From NCBI RefSeq assembly GCF_029360765.1, contig NZ_JARKNA010000014.1:83248-147247 (forward strand): a stretch of 64,000 bases of DNA. The letters run 5' to 3'. Under the pieces are notes generated by a model. The model ran no database searches. It saw nothing but the letters and a program-made list of their open reading frames with translations, and was not told where the DNA came from. The position numbers and the translations under genes are program-made. Shown piece by piece: positions 1 to 8,178 of this stretch; the stretch's first letter is position 1; each line of letters starts with the position of its first letter. Source of the DNA: Terrimonas pollutisoli. Lineage in GTDB: Bacteria > Bacteroidota > Bacteroidia > Chitinophagales > Chitinophagaceae.

Positions 1-137
1 CCGTCGACATCCCATACAAAAACTCCTTGTCCTTTTGACAATACCACCGGTATCGGGTGATAATTATGTGATCCATATTTTTCTTCCAGATCCAGGTAAT
101 ATTGTGATTGCTCAGATAATTGTAATAGCGATTGCAT
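1..137 (-). CDS. rocD: ornithine aminotransferase, N-terminal fragment (runs off the left edge)
   Basis: Only the first 45 or so codons are inside the window, read leftward from an ATG at 135-137; the gene continues beyond base 1. The peptide contains YGSHNYHPIPVVLSKGQGVF followed by VWDVDG, which matches the conserved N-terminus of ornithine--oxo-acid transaminases (a Y-G-x-x-N-Y-x-P-L/I-P block, then an aromatic-x-D-x-x-G turn). These PLP-dependent enzymes convert ornithine and 2-oxoglutarate to glutamate semialdehyde and glutamate in arginine/proline metabolism. The active-site lysine is outside the window, so catalytic integrity cannot be judged. It is divergent from the next gene, with about 200 bp of shared upstream DNA. 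Another class-III aminotransferase is possible but less likely. Confidence 0.8.
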   Translation of the reverse strand, partial: MQSLLQLSEQSQYYLDLEEKYGSHNYHPIPVVLSKGQGVFVWDVD

Positions 138-340
138 AAAACGGAATTGAAGGTTTTGTAAAAATGAAATGAGAACACGATGAAACGTCCCGGCGATCCG
201 TCCGGGCTGAAGGAAGAAGAACCTTAGTGGTTGAGCAAATCAAGATTGTTTGCCAAAAACAATGCTATGGTTGTATTATAAAGGATAGAAAAATTTTGTC
301 GCAAGTTAGTAAATTTATCCTGTTTTTAAAACCATTTTCT

Positions 341-823
341 ATGTCATACGAGCTACCGCCTCAAACCCGGATTGGGCATGTTCATTTAAAAGTTTCCAAT
401 TTGGACAAGGCACTTGGTTTTTATCGTGACCTGCTGGGTTTCCAGGAAACACAGCGATATGGTGAAAGCGCAGTGTTTATTTCAGCGGGTGGCTATCACC
501 ATCATATTGGTTTAAATACGTGGTACAGCAAAGATGCCGGTGCTGCTCCTGCAAGATCGGTTGGGCTTTTTCATACCGCCATTTTATACCCGACACGAAA
601 AGATCTTGCTCTTATTTTAAAACGATTGCTGGATGCCGAGTATCCTTTGACAGGGGCATCCGATCATGGTGTTTCAGAAGCTCTGTATTTAAATGATCCG
701 GATGGCAATGGTGTTGAACTTTATTGGGACAAACCAAGGGAGGAATGGCCTTATGTTGAAGGTAAACTTAAAATGGTGACTGAGCAACTGGACCTGAATG
801 ACCTGTTGAGATTAGCTCTATAA
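341..823 (+). CDS. VOC-family (glyoxalase/extradiol dioxygenase-like) protein
   Basis: 160 residues starting at ATG 341; the frame is open upstream to a GTG at 227, but the region before MSYELPPQ does not look coding and family homology begins at RIGHVHLKVSNL. Vicinal-oxygen-chelate fold motifs are visible: HVHLKVSNLDKALGFYRDLLG at the start, FHTAILYP in the middle and NDPDGNGVELYWD near the end, which supply the expected His, His and Glu metal ligands. It resembles CatE/YfiE-type proteins of Bacillus, which are catechol-2,3-dioxygenase-like, but the true substrate is unknown. Its last six bases overlap the stop of convergent ispE. Confidence 0.85.
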   Translation: MSYELPPQTRIGHVHLKVSNLDKALGFYRDLLGFQETQRYGESAVFISAGGYHHHIGLNTWYSKDAGAAPARSVGLFHTAILYPTRKDLALILKRLLDAEYPLTGASDHGVSEALYLNDPDGNGVELYWDKPREEWPYVEGKLKMVTEQLDLNDLLRLAL

Positions 824-1648
824 CTCTTTTACAAAATAGGTGGAAGGAAAATCTGCATCCACTTTCTTATCCTTTTCAAATATTCCATACACCGTGCTGC
901 CACTGCCAGTCATTGATGCGTACGAAGCGCCACCGGCATAAAGTTTATTTTTTATCTGCCCGATCTCCGGGTAAAGTTTGAAGATCGGTTTTTCAAAATC
1001 ATTAGTCATATCATCTTTCCATGTTTCAATCGGCTGCTGGATTATATTGGTTAAACTTTTTCCAGGCAGGGCAGGGGTTATGTTGGCAAAAGCCTGGCCT
1101 GTATGAATGTGTATACCCGGGTTTACTATAATGAATTTATAAGCGTTAAGGTCGATAGTAACGGGTTCCATTACTTCGCCCCGACCGGTGGCATGGCACG
1201 GGGTATTGATAATAAAAAAAGGGCAATCACTGCCTAATTGCAATGCGTAATGAATGAGTTGTTCCGGTGATAAGCCCAAATTAAACTGCTTGTTCAACAA
1301 TGATAAAGTAAACGCGGCATCCGAACTACCACCGCCTAATCCTGCACCCAGGGGAATGGCTTTGTGCAAATGCATTTTAATAGCAGGTATCTGCGGAAAA
1401 TCTTTCTGCAGCAGGTTGAATGCTTTGATACAAATATTATCGTGCATCTTACCGTCAACCGAAATACCGGAGGTTGAAAACTGTACCGTTGATGTATTGA
1501 TTTGTTGATGTTGAGGATCACGAATTATTTCCAACACATCACGAAGCGCAATAGGATAGAATATCGTTTCCAGGTCATGATAACCATCATTTCTTTTACG
1601 AACAATGCGAAGCCCGAGATTGATCTTGCAATTGGGAAAGACGATCAC
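818..1648 (-). CDS. ispE: 4-diphosphocytidyl-2-C-methyl-D-erythritol kinase
   Basis: 276 residues, a normal length for IspE. This cytosolic GHMP kinase phosphorylates CDP-methylerythritol in the non-mevalonate isoprenoid pathway. The N-terminus FPNCKINLGLRIVRKRNDGYH carries the family PxxKINLxL motif with the catalytic Lys at residue 8. The ATP-binding glycine loop PLGAGLGGGSSDAAF lies at 99-113, and LGSDCPFF provides the catalytic Asp at 141. A C-terminal MTGSGSTVYG motif completes the GHMP signature. It is encoded downstream of the DUF151 gene on the same strand (about 110 bp gap) and converges with the VOC gene. Confidence 0.95.
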   Translation of the reverse strand: MIVFPNCKINLGLRIVRKRNDGYHDLETIFYPIALRDVLEIIRDPQHQQINTSTVQFSTSGISVDGKMHDNICIKAFNLLQKDFPQIPAIKMHLHKAIPLGAGLGGGSSDAAFTLSLLNKQFNLGLSPEQLIHYALQLGSDCPFFIINTPCHATGRGEVMEPVTIDLNAYKFIIVNPGIHIHTGQAFANITPALPGKSLTNIIQQPIETWKDDMTNDFEKPIFKLYPEIGQIKNKLYAGGASYASMTGSGSTVYGIFEKDKKVDADFPSTYFVKEL

Positions 1649-1756
1649 GAATCAATGGATTAAGATGAATTCCGCGGAAGAATTATTTTGCTGAAATATA
1701 TAAAAAGGAAAATAATCACCTGGAAATAATCAATAAAACTCTAACGAGTTAGCCGA

Positions 1757-2368
1757 TCAACGATTTTTTTTTCGGCTATTTATTTCGTCACGAATAGCGA
1801 TAGCCCTGATATAGTCCTCGCTCTCGAGTACATCGTTTAACAGGGTATCCAATTCTTCCAGTGTCATGGTTTTAAGGTCTTCGTTACCGGTTGAGCCCTG
1901 TTCTTCTACCACCACTTCCTGTTTTGCTTTTTTCTTTTTGCCGGAGCCTGAGCCGGTGTCTTCCATCAAAATGCCGGCGCTTTCGAGGATGTTTTCGTAG
2001 GTATAGATCGGGCATCCAAACCGTACAGCCAAAGCCAAAGCATCGGAAGTGCGGGAATCAATTTCGATGGTATCATGTTCGGATGAACAAACCAATTTGG
2101 AGTAGAAAATGCCTTCCTGCAGGTCGCAGATAATGATCTCATGCAGGTCAATGGCAAAGGCGTTCATGAAATTTTTTACCAGGTCGTGTGTCAGCGGGCG
2201 GCTGGGTTGCATTTTTTCAAGCGCCACAGCGATTGCCTGTGCTTCAAACCCGCCGATCACGATCGGCAAACGGCGCAATCCATTTACTTCTCCCAGTACT
2301 ACGGCATACGAATGGGTCTGGGTAATACTATGGGATAAAGCGACTATTTCCAGTTCGATCTTCTTCAT
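1757..2368 (-). CDS. bifunctional nuclease (DUF151) family protein with C-terminal UVR-like motif
   Basis: 203 residues. Residues 1-135 match the DUF151/BFN family: KKIELEIVALSHSITQTHSY, LPIVIGGFEAQAIAVALE and SRTSDALALAVRFGCPIY are characteristic blocks. Members have been described as bifunctional DNase/RNase or as stress-linked proteins of unsettled role. A lysine-rich linker near 145-150 leads to a C-terminal segment (about 170-200, EELDTLLNDVLESEDYIRAI) resembling the UvrB/UvrC-interaction (UVR) helix pair, the usual Bacteroidota architecture. It starts divergently from the 2497 lipoprotein gene and may be co-transcribed with ispE. Confidence 0.85.
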   Translation of the reverse strand: MKKIELEIVALSHSITQTHSYAVVLGEVNGLRRLPIVIGGFEAQAIAVALEKMQPSRPLTHDLVKNFMNAFAIDLHEIIICDLQEGIFYSKLVCSSEHDTIEIDSRTSDALALAVRFGCPIYTYENILESAGILMEDTGSGSGKKKKAKQEVVVEEQGSTGNEDLKTMTLEELDTLLNDVLESEDYIRAIAIRDEINSRKKNR

Positions 2369-2496
2369 AAAATATCACACGAAACTAAGGATTTTGAACA
2401 AAAAAGATAGCGGGAAAAAATCAGACCGGACTTTTATTCTTTTTATGCCTTATTTACTGGTTTTTTTGCTTTTTTTGTGGCTATTTAACTGTAACT

Positions 2497-3600
2497 ATGA
2501 GAATTAGAAATTTCAGTCATTTATTTTTTGCCTCGCTTGTAATAGCCGTTTTCGTATTAGCCTCCTGTCAGAAAGAAGTGGATATTGATCTTGAAAATCC
2601 GCCGCCGGTTCCGTCTGAAGTACAAGATTCCACGCTGTTGATAAAGAGCATAAAGATAAATTCATTGGATCCCGTTTCTGGTTTGCCCGATGGAGGAGAC
2701 ACTATCAAAGAAGATTATTTTTACGATACTGTGAATCGAAAAATAATAATGACATTAGATCAGGTAGCTTCCAGCCAATATCTTACAGGTGCCGGGGTAG
2801 AGCACACATATGATGCGAATGGATTGCTCACAAATGTGCTTTACAAATATAAGAATGGATATATACCAGAGGGCGATGACCGGATTTCAGTTCGGTTGAG
2901 CTATGACGCTGATAAAATCATTCAAAAAATTACTCTCTACTATTTTAACGGCAATACGAGAAGTACTTTGTTTAGAAAGACATTGCTTTCAGAGAATAAA
3001 TACAGGTTGGACTGGGGTGAGCCCACAATTATTGCTATAGGCGGGGCACGGGATACCGTAAGTGCATCTGCCGTTTTTGATAAAGCGGGCAAATGTCTTA
3101 CAAGTGAGTATAGCTACTCCTATAATACTGTAATTGGAGGAGGTGAGGATGCCTATACAAAAATAATTTACAGAGACTCTTTAGTTTATGACGCAAATGG
3201 AAGTGTCACCAAAGTGGTAGAAAATTATATCGATACGCTTAATCATGAAAATATAACTTTTGTCGCATGTGAATTTACTGCACGTCATACAAAAGGTGAC
3301 CAGTTATTTAATATGCGGCAAATTCTGCTGAATGGCATTGCTAACATTCCGTTCGGGGAAGATATGTTTCATGGGAGTATTACAGGCGTATTATCATTTT
3401 TCCCCGACGGTTACGAACCTCTTGAATATAGCAAGTATCCATTCCAGTTTGCCAAAGTCTTTAATTCACAAACAAATCAATACGATAATTTTACAGCTAT
3501 ATCAGAATTAGATAACAAAGACAGGCTGATAAAATTTAGAGGTTTTTTAAATGACGTGGAATTGATTCCATACCAGTATGAAATAAGCTACTATAAATAA
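2497..3600 (+). CDS. hypothetical lipoprotein with YD/RHS-like beta repeats
   Basis: 367 residues. A type II signal peptide is clear: a hydrophobic run (LFFASLVIAVFVLA) ends in ASC with Cys at about residue 24, followed by QKEVDIDLEN, which resembles the acidic surface-export signals of Bacteroidota lipoproteins. The mature part is rich in segments like YDANGLLTNVLYKYKNG and YDANGSVTKVVENYID, the pattern of small two-stranded YD-type repeats, so a beta-rich surface protein is likely. No catalytic motif is evident and no specific function can be assigned. A rho-independent terminator follows at 3628. Confidence 0.8.
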   Translation: MRIRNFSHLFFASLVIAVFVLASCQKEVDIDLENPPPVPSEVQDSTLLIKSIKINSLDPVSGLPDGGDTIKEDYFYDTVNRKIIMTLDQVASSQYLTGAGVEHTYDANGLLTNVLYKYKNGYIPEGDDRISVRLSYDADKIIQKITLYYFNGNTRSTLFRKTLLSENKYRLDWGEPTIIAIGGARDTVSASAVFDKAGKCLTSEYSYSYNTVIGGGEDAYTKIIYRDSLVYDANGSVTKVVENYIDTLNHENITFVACEFTARHTKGDQLFNMRQILLNGIANIPFGEDMFHGSITGVLSFFPDGYEPLEYSKYPFQFAKVFNSQTNQYDNFTAISELDNKDRLIKFRGFLNDVELIPYQYEISYYK

Positions 3601-3627
3601 ACGAGTAGATCAAGAGAAATAACAAAT

Positions 3628-3663
3628 AAGCCAGGCGAAAATTCATCACCTGGCTTTCTTTTT
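3628..3663 (+). terminator. terminator after the 2497 lipoprotein gene
   Basis: Inverted repeat AAGCCAGG (3628-3635) and CCTGGCTT (3649-3656) with a 13-nt loop, followed by a T-rich tract. It lies 27 bp past the stop codon and about 40 bp before the stop of convergent etfA. Confidence 0.75.
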
Positions 3664-3700
3664 ATCTCTCAAAAATGAACGGAAATTTCTTACTTCGTAT

Positions 3701-4666
3701 TTACGCAACTCCTCTCAACTTCTTAATCGCCTCCGTGATCTTTGGCACTACTTCAAAAGCATCGCCAACAATACCATAATCCGCTGCTTTAAAGAAAGGG
3801 GCTTCAGGGTCTTTGTTGATCACTACAATTACTTTGCTCCTGTTTACACCGGCCAGGTGCTGAATAGCTCCCGAAATACCGATAGCGATATATAAATTGG
3901 GTGCAACAGCAAAACCTGTTTGACCCACATGCTCGTTGTGCGGACGCCAATGCGCATCGGCAACAGGACGGCTACAGGCGGTAGCTGCATGCAAAACTTT
4001 CGCCAGGTCTTCCACCATTCCCCAGTTTTCCGGACCTTTAAGACCACGGCCTCCGCTAACTACTATTTCTGCTTCTGTCAAAGGAACTTCACCGCTTGCT
4101 TTGCTGGTGCTGGTTACTTTTACTTTTGGCGCATCGACGGTAGCATTAAACGCAACGACTTCCGCAGTGCCACTGCCTTCAACAATTTTATAGGCATTTG
4201 CATTCAATGAAATGATCTTAACCGGCGTGCTTACCGAAATATTGGCAAAGGCTTTCCCGGAAAAAACATTTTTCTTCACGGTAAATCCATTGCTGGTATC
4301 AGGCAATGCCACGGCGCCGGAAACAAGACCTGCTTTCAAACGGGCGGAAAGCCGGGGCGCAAGAGCTTTGCCATCCATATTGTTTGGAAACACTACCACC
4401 GTTGCGCCGGTTGATTCCACCACCTGTGCAATCACCTTTGTATAAACCTGTGCATCCAGTTGGTTCAGCGTCTCATTGTTGACGTGATGGATTTTTGAAA
4501 CCCCATATTTCCCCAAAGCAGCAAGATCTTCCGAAGTACTGCCAAGAATAACGCCTTCTGATGAAGTGCCTAACTGTTCAGCTATTTTAGCGCCATAGGA
4601 GATCGCTTCCAGTGAAGATTTTTTTACATGGCCCTCGGCCTGATCGACGAATATTAATACACTCAT
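3701..4666 (-). CDS. etfA: electron transfer flavoprotein, alpha subunit
   Basis: 321 residues, typical of EtfA. The protein pairs with EtfB to carry electrons from acyl-CoA dehydrogenases to the quinone pool, binding FAD through its C-terminal domain. The FAD-domain signature is visible: VVSGGRGLKGPENW (202-215), CSRPVADAHW (231-240) and GQTGFAVAPNLYIAIGISGA continuing to IQHLAGV (248-274), followed by KVIVVINKDPEAPFFKAADYG. It is the distal gene of an etfB-etfA pair, separated by an unusually long 208-bp spacer that contains a hairpin-forming repeat. Confidence 0.95.
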   Translation of the reverse strand: MSVLIFVDQAEGHVKKSSLEAISYGAKIAEQLGTSSEGVILGSTSEDLAALGKYGVSKIHHVNNETLNQLDAQVYTKVIAQVVESTGATVVVFPNNMDGKALAPRLSARLKAGLVSGAVALPDTSNGFTVKKNVFSGKAFANISVSTPVKIISLNANAYKIVEGSGTAEVVAFNATVDAPKVKVTSTSKASGEVPLTEAEIVVSGGRGLKGPENWGMVEDLAKVLHAATACSRPVADAHWRPHNEHVGQTGFAVAPNLYIAIGISGAIQHLAGVNRSKVIVVINKDPEAPFFKAADYGIVGDAFEVVPKITEAIKKLRGVA

Positions 4667-4848
4667 GTTAAAGAGTTGATTATGTTAATTAGTTAATTGG
4701 TTGATAAGTTAAATAGTTTAAATGCTGAGTAAAAGAACTGAACGCTGAAGAGTGCGACGCAACGAAGCTGATAGTAGCACTAAAGCTGGTAACACTATCA
4801 TCAATCCATTATTAAAAGAGCATGGCTATTTAAAAAGTATCTTCGGCC

Positions 4849-4877
4849 TAAGTCCCCTTTAGGGGAACCGGGGGTTA
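4849..4877. repeat. hairpin repeat CCCCTTTAGGGG between etfB and etfA
   Basis: The segment AAGTCCCCTTTAGGGGAACC followed by GGGGGTTA can form a GTCCCC/GGGGAAC-type stem around TTTA. Its last three bases (4875-4877) are the complement of the TAA stop codon of etfB. C/G-tract elements with a CCCCTAAAGGGG core are common between genes in Bacteroidota genomes; here it sits inside a two-gene operon and could act as a weak attenuator or mRNA-processing element. Confidence 0.5.
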
Positions 4878-5618
4878 GATTGCTTTCGCCTCTTCATGTA
4901 ACAATCTTACCAGTTCTTCCACATTATCGGCCGCTACCAGCTTAACACCAGCTTTTGCAGGTGGTAAACCAAAACTGGTGACGCTTGTCAACGCATCAAC
5001 GGCAACAGGCTCCACCACTTTCAACGGTTTGGTACGGGCCGCCATGATGCCACGCATATTGGGAATACGTTGCTCGGCCATTCCTTTTTGAGCACTTACC
5101 ACCACTGGCAATTCCACTTCATTTATTTCTTCGCCACCTTCAATTTCACGGGTAATGATGGCTTTGTTGCCATTCAATTCAAACTTGGCTGCCAGCGATA
5201 CAAAAGGCAGGTCGAGTAGTTCGGCTACCATGCCGCCAATAGATGATCCGTTGTAGTCGATGGTTTCTTTACCGGTGAATATAAGATCATAGCCTCCATC
5301 TTTTGCTACTGAAGCGATTTGCGAAGCGATGGTAAAACTATCATGGCTCTCCATATTTACCCGTATGGCTTCATCACCGCCCAATGCGAGGGCCTTACGG
5401 ATGATGGGCTCAGAATCAGCAGCGCCAACAGTTACCAGGTGAATAATAGTAGAAGGATCTTTTTCTTTCAACTCGATGGCACGAACCAGCGCATACCACT
5501 CATCGTAAGGGTTGATGATCCATTGAACGCCATTGGTATCGAATTTCGTGTTGTTGTCGGTGAAGGCTATTTTTGCCGTTGTGTCCGGCGATTTGGTGAT
5601 ACAAACTAAAATCTTCAT
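4875..5618 (-). CDS. etfB: electron transfer flavoprotein, beta subunit
   Basis: 247 residues from ATG 5618; the open frame extends 14 codons further upstream, but MKILVCITKSPDTTAKIAF is the conserved EtfB N-terminus, so the inner start is preferred. The AMP-binding subunit signature is present: FTGKETIDYNGSSIGGMVAELLDLP in the middle, then EIEGGEEINEVELPVVVSAQKG and RIPNMRGIMAARTKPL. It precedes etfA on the same strand, which supports one transcription unit. It is divergent from a short TPR gene, with about 100 bp between start codons. Confidence 0.95.
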   Translation of the reverse strand: MKILVCITKSPDTTAKIAFTDNNTKFDTNGVQWIINPYDEWYALVRAIELKEKDPSTIIHLVTVGAADSEPIIRKALALGGDEAIRVNMESHDSFTIASQIASVAKDGGYDLIFTGKETIDYNGSSIGGMVAELLDLPFVSLAAKFELNGNKAIITREIEGGEEINEVELPVVVSAQKGMAEQRIPNMRGIMAARTKPLKVVEPVAVDALTSVTSFGLPPAKAGVKLVAADNVEELVRLLHEEAKAI

Positions 5619-5721
5619 GACGGGGTTTTTGATGATCGTTAGAGTTAGTTGTTTATGCAACTAAAACAAAGATAAGTGAAGCAAAGGTAACTAACGGTAA
5701 TTCAGGTAAAATTTTTTCAAC

Positions 5722-6033
5722 ATGGATCGTATTGTGAAGCTGCTTGAATTTTTGCGGGCTAACCCGGATGATAGCTTTGTACAACACGCATTGGCGCTGG
5801 AGTATGTCAAAACCGGGAACGATGAGAAAGGGCGGGAAGTATTTGAAACGTTGCTGGCGAGAGATCCGGAGTATGTTGGCAGTTATTATCATCTGGCGAA
5901 ATTGCTGGAAAGAAACGGTGCTGTGGAAGACGCTATTAAATGGTACGAGAAAGGAATGGAAATAGCAAAGAAGGCGGGAGAGAATCATGCTTATGGGGAA
6001 TTGAGAGGGGCATGGGAAGAGTTGACTTTTTAG
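5722..6033 (+). CDS. small tetratricopeptide-repeat protein
   Basis: 103 residues forming about two TPR motifs: DSFVQHALALEYVKTGNDEK with REVFETLLARDP (about 18-49), then YVGSYYHLAKLLERNGAVED with AIKWYEKGMEIA (about 51-84). No signal peptide is seen, so a cytosolic scaffolding role is likely. It ends 29 bp before tilS on the same strand and is probably co-transcribed with it. Short two-repeat TPR proteins like this are common in Bacteroidota; no specific partner can be named. Confidence 0.8.
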   Translation: MDRIVKLLEFLRANPDDSFVQHALALEYVKTGNDEKGREVFETLLARDPEYVGSYYHLAKLLERNGAVEDAIKWYEKGMEIAKKAGENHAYGELRGAWEELTF

Positions 6034-6062
6034 AGTTGATGTGCAAATTTGAAAATTTGAAA

Positions 6063-7421
6063 ATGGAGCTGGTTACACAATTCAAAAATTATATTTCATC
6101 GAACGATCTTTTTTCTTCAAAAGATAAATTGTTGCTTGCCGTTAGTGGTGGCATAGATTCTGTTGTGTTGTGCGAACTATGTAAACAGGCAGGTTACGAA
6201 TTTGGCATCGCCCATTGTAATTTTCAGTTGAGAGGTGAGGACAGTGAACGGGATGAAAGATTCGTGGGTGGCCTGGCTGCGAAATATGGAGTCAATTTTC
6301 ATGTAATCAAATTTGACACAAAGGATATCGCTAAAGAACGACGGGTATCCACACAGGAAGCAGCACGGGGGCTTCGTTACGAATGGTTTGAAAAAATAAG
6401 GGCAGAAAAGGGCTATCAATTTATCCTGACAGCGCATCATGCTGACGACAATATAGAAACCGTGCTCATGAATTTTTTTCGGGGAACGGGTATCAAAGGT
6501 ATAAGGGGTATTGAACCTAAACATGAACATATCGTGCGGCCCTTACTTTTTGCACGACGAAAGGATCTCGAAGGCTTTTTGAAAGAAAGCAATCTGGCCT
6601 TTGTGCAGGATTATACCAATCAGCATGATGATTATACAAGGAATTATTTTCGTAACCAGTTAATACCACTGATCGAAAAGTCTTTTCCCGGCGTTAATGA
6701 AAATATGATTGCCAATATCAGTCGCTTCAGGGAAGTAGAACAACTTTACCAGCAAGCCGTGGCTGTTCATAAAAAGAAATTAGTGGAGCAGGAAGCCAAT
6801 GAGATTCACCTGCCTGTTTTAAAATTAAAAAAAACGCCTTCGCTTCACTCCGTGCTTTATGAGATTATCAAAGAGTATGGCTTTACTGCTCACCAGTTGC
6901 CGGATATCATGAATTTGTTGGATAGTGATTCCGGGAAATATGTGCAATCTCCGTCCCACCGTATTATTAAAAACCGGCAATGGCTGATTATTGCGCCAAA
7001 TGAGACGAACAAGGGAGATATAGTTATCATTGATGCAGTTGGCAATTGGCAATTTGCAATTGGCAACCTTCAACTCGAAACGACTTTAATTGCCAATACT
7101 TCGGCTATCGCTCATTATCAACTGCAAACTGCCAACTCAGTTGCTTTGCTCGATGCTGACAAAATAAAATTTCCGATGCTTCTCAGAAAGTGGAAGCAGG
7201 GCGACTATTTCTATCCGCTGGGAATGATGAAAAAAAAGAAGTTGTCCCGGTTTTTTATTGACCGAAAACTTTCAAAGACAGATAAAGAAAATGCCTGGGT
7301 GATTGAAATGGATAAAAAAATCATTTGGGTAGTAGGCTACCGGATTGATGAGAGATTTAAGATTACTGACAATACAAAAACAGTGTTGAAATTAACCGCT
7401 AATATCTTCCAAACTGGATAA
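6063..7421 (+). CDS. tilS: tRNA(Ile)-lysidine synthase
   Basis: 452 residues from ATG 6063. The open frame reaches back to 5940 inside the TPR gene and another ATG exists at 6039, but homology begins near MELVTQFKNYI. TilS uses ATP and lysine to convert C34 of tRNA-Ile2 to lysidine, so AUA is read as Ile. The PP-loop SGGIDS is at residues 28-33, and the HCNFQLRGEDSERDE and LTAHHADDNIETVLMNFFRGTG blocks are canonical. The C-terminal domain has RKWKQGDYFYPLGM followed by KKKKLSRFFIDRKLS. Residues about 326-360 are encoded by a palindromic stretch that may be an inserted element (see findings). It overlaps the convergent rhomboid gene by 23 bp. Confidence 0.95.
   Translation: MELVTQFKNYISSNDLFSSKDKLLLAVSGGIDSVVLCELCKQAGYEFGIAHCNFQLRGEDSERDERFVGGLAAKYGVNFHVIKFDTKDIAKERRVSTQEAARGLRYEWFEKIRAEKGYQFILTAHHADDNIETVLMNFFRGTGIKGIRGIEPKHEHIVRPLLFARRKDLEGFLKESNLAFVQDYTNQHDDYTRNYFRNQLIPLIEKSFPGVNENMIANISRFREVEQLYQQAVAVHKKKLVEQEANEIHLPVLKLKKTPSLHSVLYEIIKEYGFTAHQLPDIMNLLDSDSGKYVQSPSHRIIKNRQWLIIAPNETNKGDIVIIDAVGNWQFAIGNLQLETTLIANTSAIAHYQLQTANSVALLDADKIKFPMLLRKWKQGDYFYPLGMMKKKKLSRFFIDRKLSKTDKENAWVIEMDKKIIWVVGYRIDERFKITDNTKTVLKLTANIFQTG
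7046..7135. repeat. imperfect inverted repeat inside tilS
   Basis: TTGGCAATTTGCAATTG at 7046-7062 is matched in inverted orientation by CAACTGCAAACTGCCAA at 7119-7135, 15 of 17 positions paired with only A/G differences. The translated stretch is unusually rich in N, Q, A and L (for example GNWQFAIGNLQLE and HYQLQTANS). This resembles palindromic elements tolerated in frame within coding genes. Confidence 0.55.
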
Positions 7422-8067
7422 AGTCCTTTGGATTTGTATTCCTGATCTGGTCAATAAAGGCAGTTACGACGGGATATTCAGAAAACAATTTCGCTGCCAC
7501 AATCGTGAAAGCTAATCCATACAAGGCGCCGTAAAGGTGCGCCGAATGGTTGATGTGTCCTTCACCACGCCTGTCCAGGTAATGCGAAATAAGAAGGTAG
7601 ATAAAACCAAAAAGAAAGCCTGCTATGTAAATGGGAATAAAGAAAAGCCCAATCCCGGTTATCGGATCGAAAAGTATTCCGCAAAAAACAACAGCCGATA
7701 CAGCGCCTGACGCTCCCAAACTTTTGTAATGATAATCGTCTTTATGTTTATAATAAGTTGGGAAAATAGAAACAGCTAAGGCCGAAACGTACATAATGAG
7801 GTATAAAATCTTCCCAAGGCTACCAATAGTCAGGGTGAAATATGTTTCTACATTTTTTCCGAACAGGTACAATGCAAGCATATTAAAAATAAGATGTCCC
7901 CAGTCGGCATGTATGAGCCCGCAACTAAAAAAGCGATACCATTGATTGCGCCGGCTCACCGCCGGTGGATAAAATATCAAATCATCCATGGTCTTTTGAT
8001 TGTTAAATGCACCGATAGAAACAACGACCGTAATAATAACTATGATAAGTGTGATTGACAATTCCAT
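7399..8067 (-). CDS. rhomboid-family intramembrane serine protease
   Basis: 222 residues from ATG 8067; seven extra codons upstream (ATG 8088) are less likely because MELSITLIIVIITVVV starts directly with the first membrane segment. The fold markers are present: HADWGHLIFNMLALYLFG (53-70) contains the HxxxGHxxxNM-like motif, GASG with catalytic Ser at residue 120, and HINHSAHLYGALYG with catalytic His at 177. Six or so hydrophobic segments are predicted. Rhomboids cleave transmembrane substrates within the inner membrane; the substrate here is unknown. The tail overlaps tilS. Confidence 0.9.
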   Translation of the reverse strand: MELSITLIIVIITVVVSIGAFNNQKTMDDLIFYPPAVSRRNQWYRFFSCGLIHADWGHLIFNMLALYLFGKNVETYFTLTIGSLGKILYLIMYVSALAVSIFPTYYKHKDDYHYKSLGASGAVSAVVFCGILFDPITGIGLFFIPIYIAGFLFGFIYLLISHYLDRRGEGHINHSAHLYGALYGLAFTIVAAKLFSEYPVVTAFIDQIRNTNPKDFIQFGRY

Positions 8068-8178
8068 TGGATAAATGTAAACAAACAAGTGGAAAAAAGA
8101 GAAAAGAGAAAAGTGAACGTTGAAAAGACAAAAATTGATAGTGGCCTGTTTTTGACTTTTGACTTTTCAGTTCTGCCG

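Noticed and set aside
227..340. Extended N-terminus of the VOC protein from GTG 227
   Set aside because: The extra 38 codons lack family similarity and lie in the intergenic promoter space; ATG 341 fits the homology start.
8093..8178. A/G-rich stretch and GACTTTTGACTTTTCAG repeats as an RNA gene
   Set aside because: No stable fold, promoter or terminator was recognised; probably simple-sequence drift between rlmH and the rhomboid gene.
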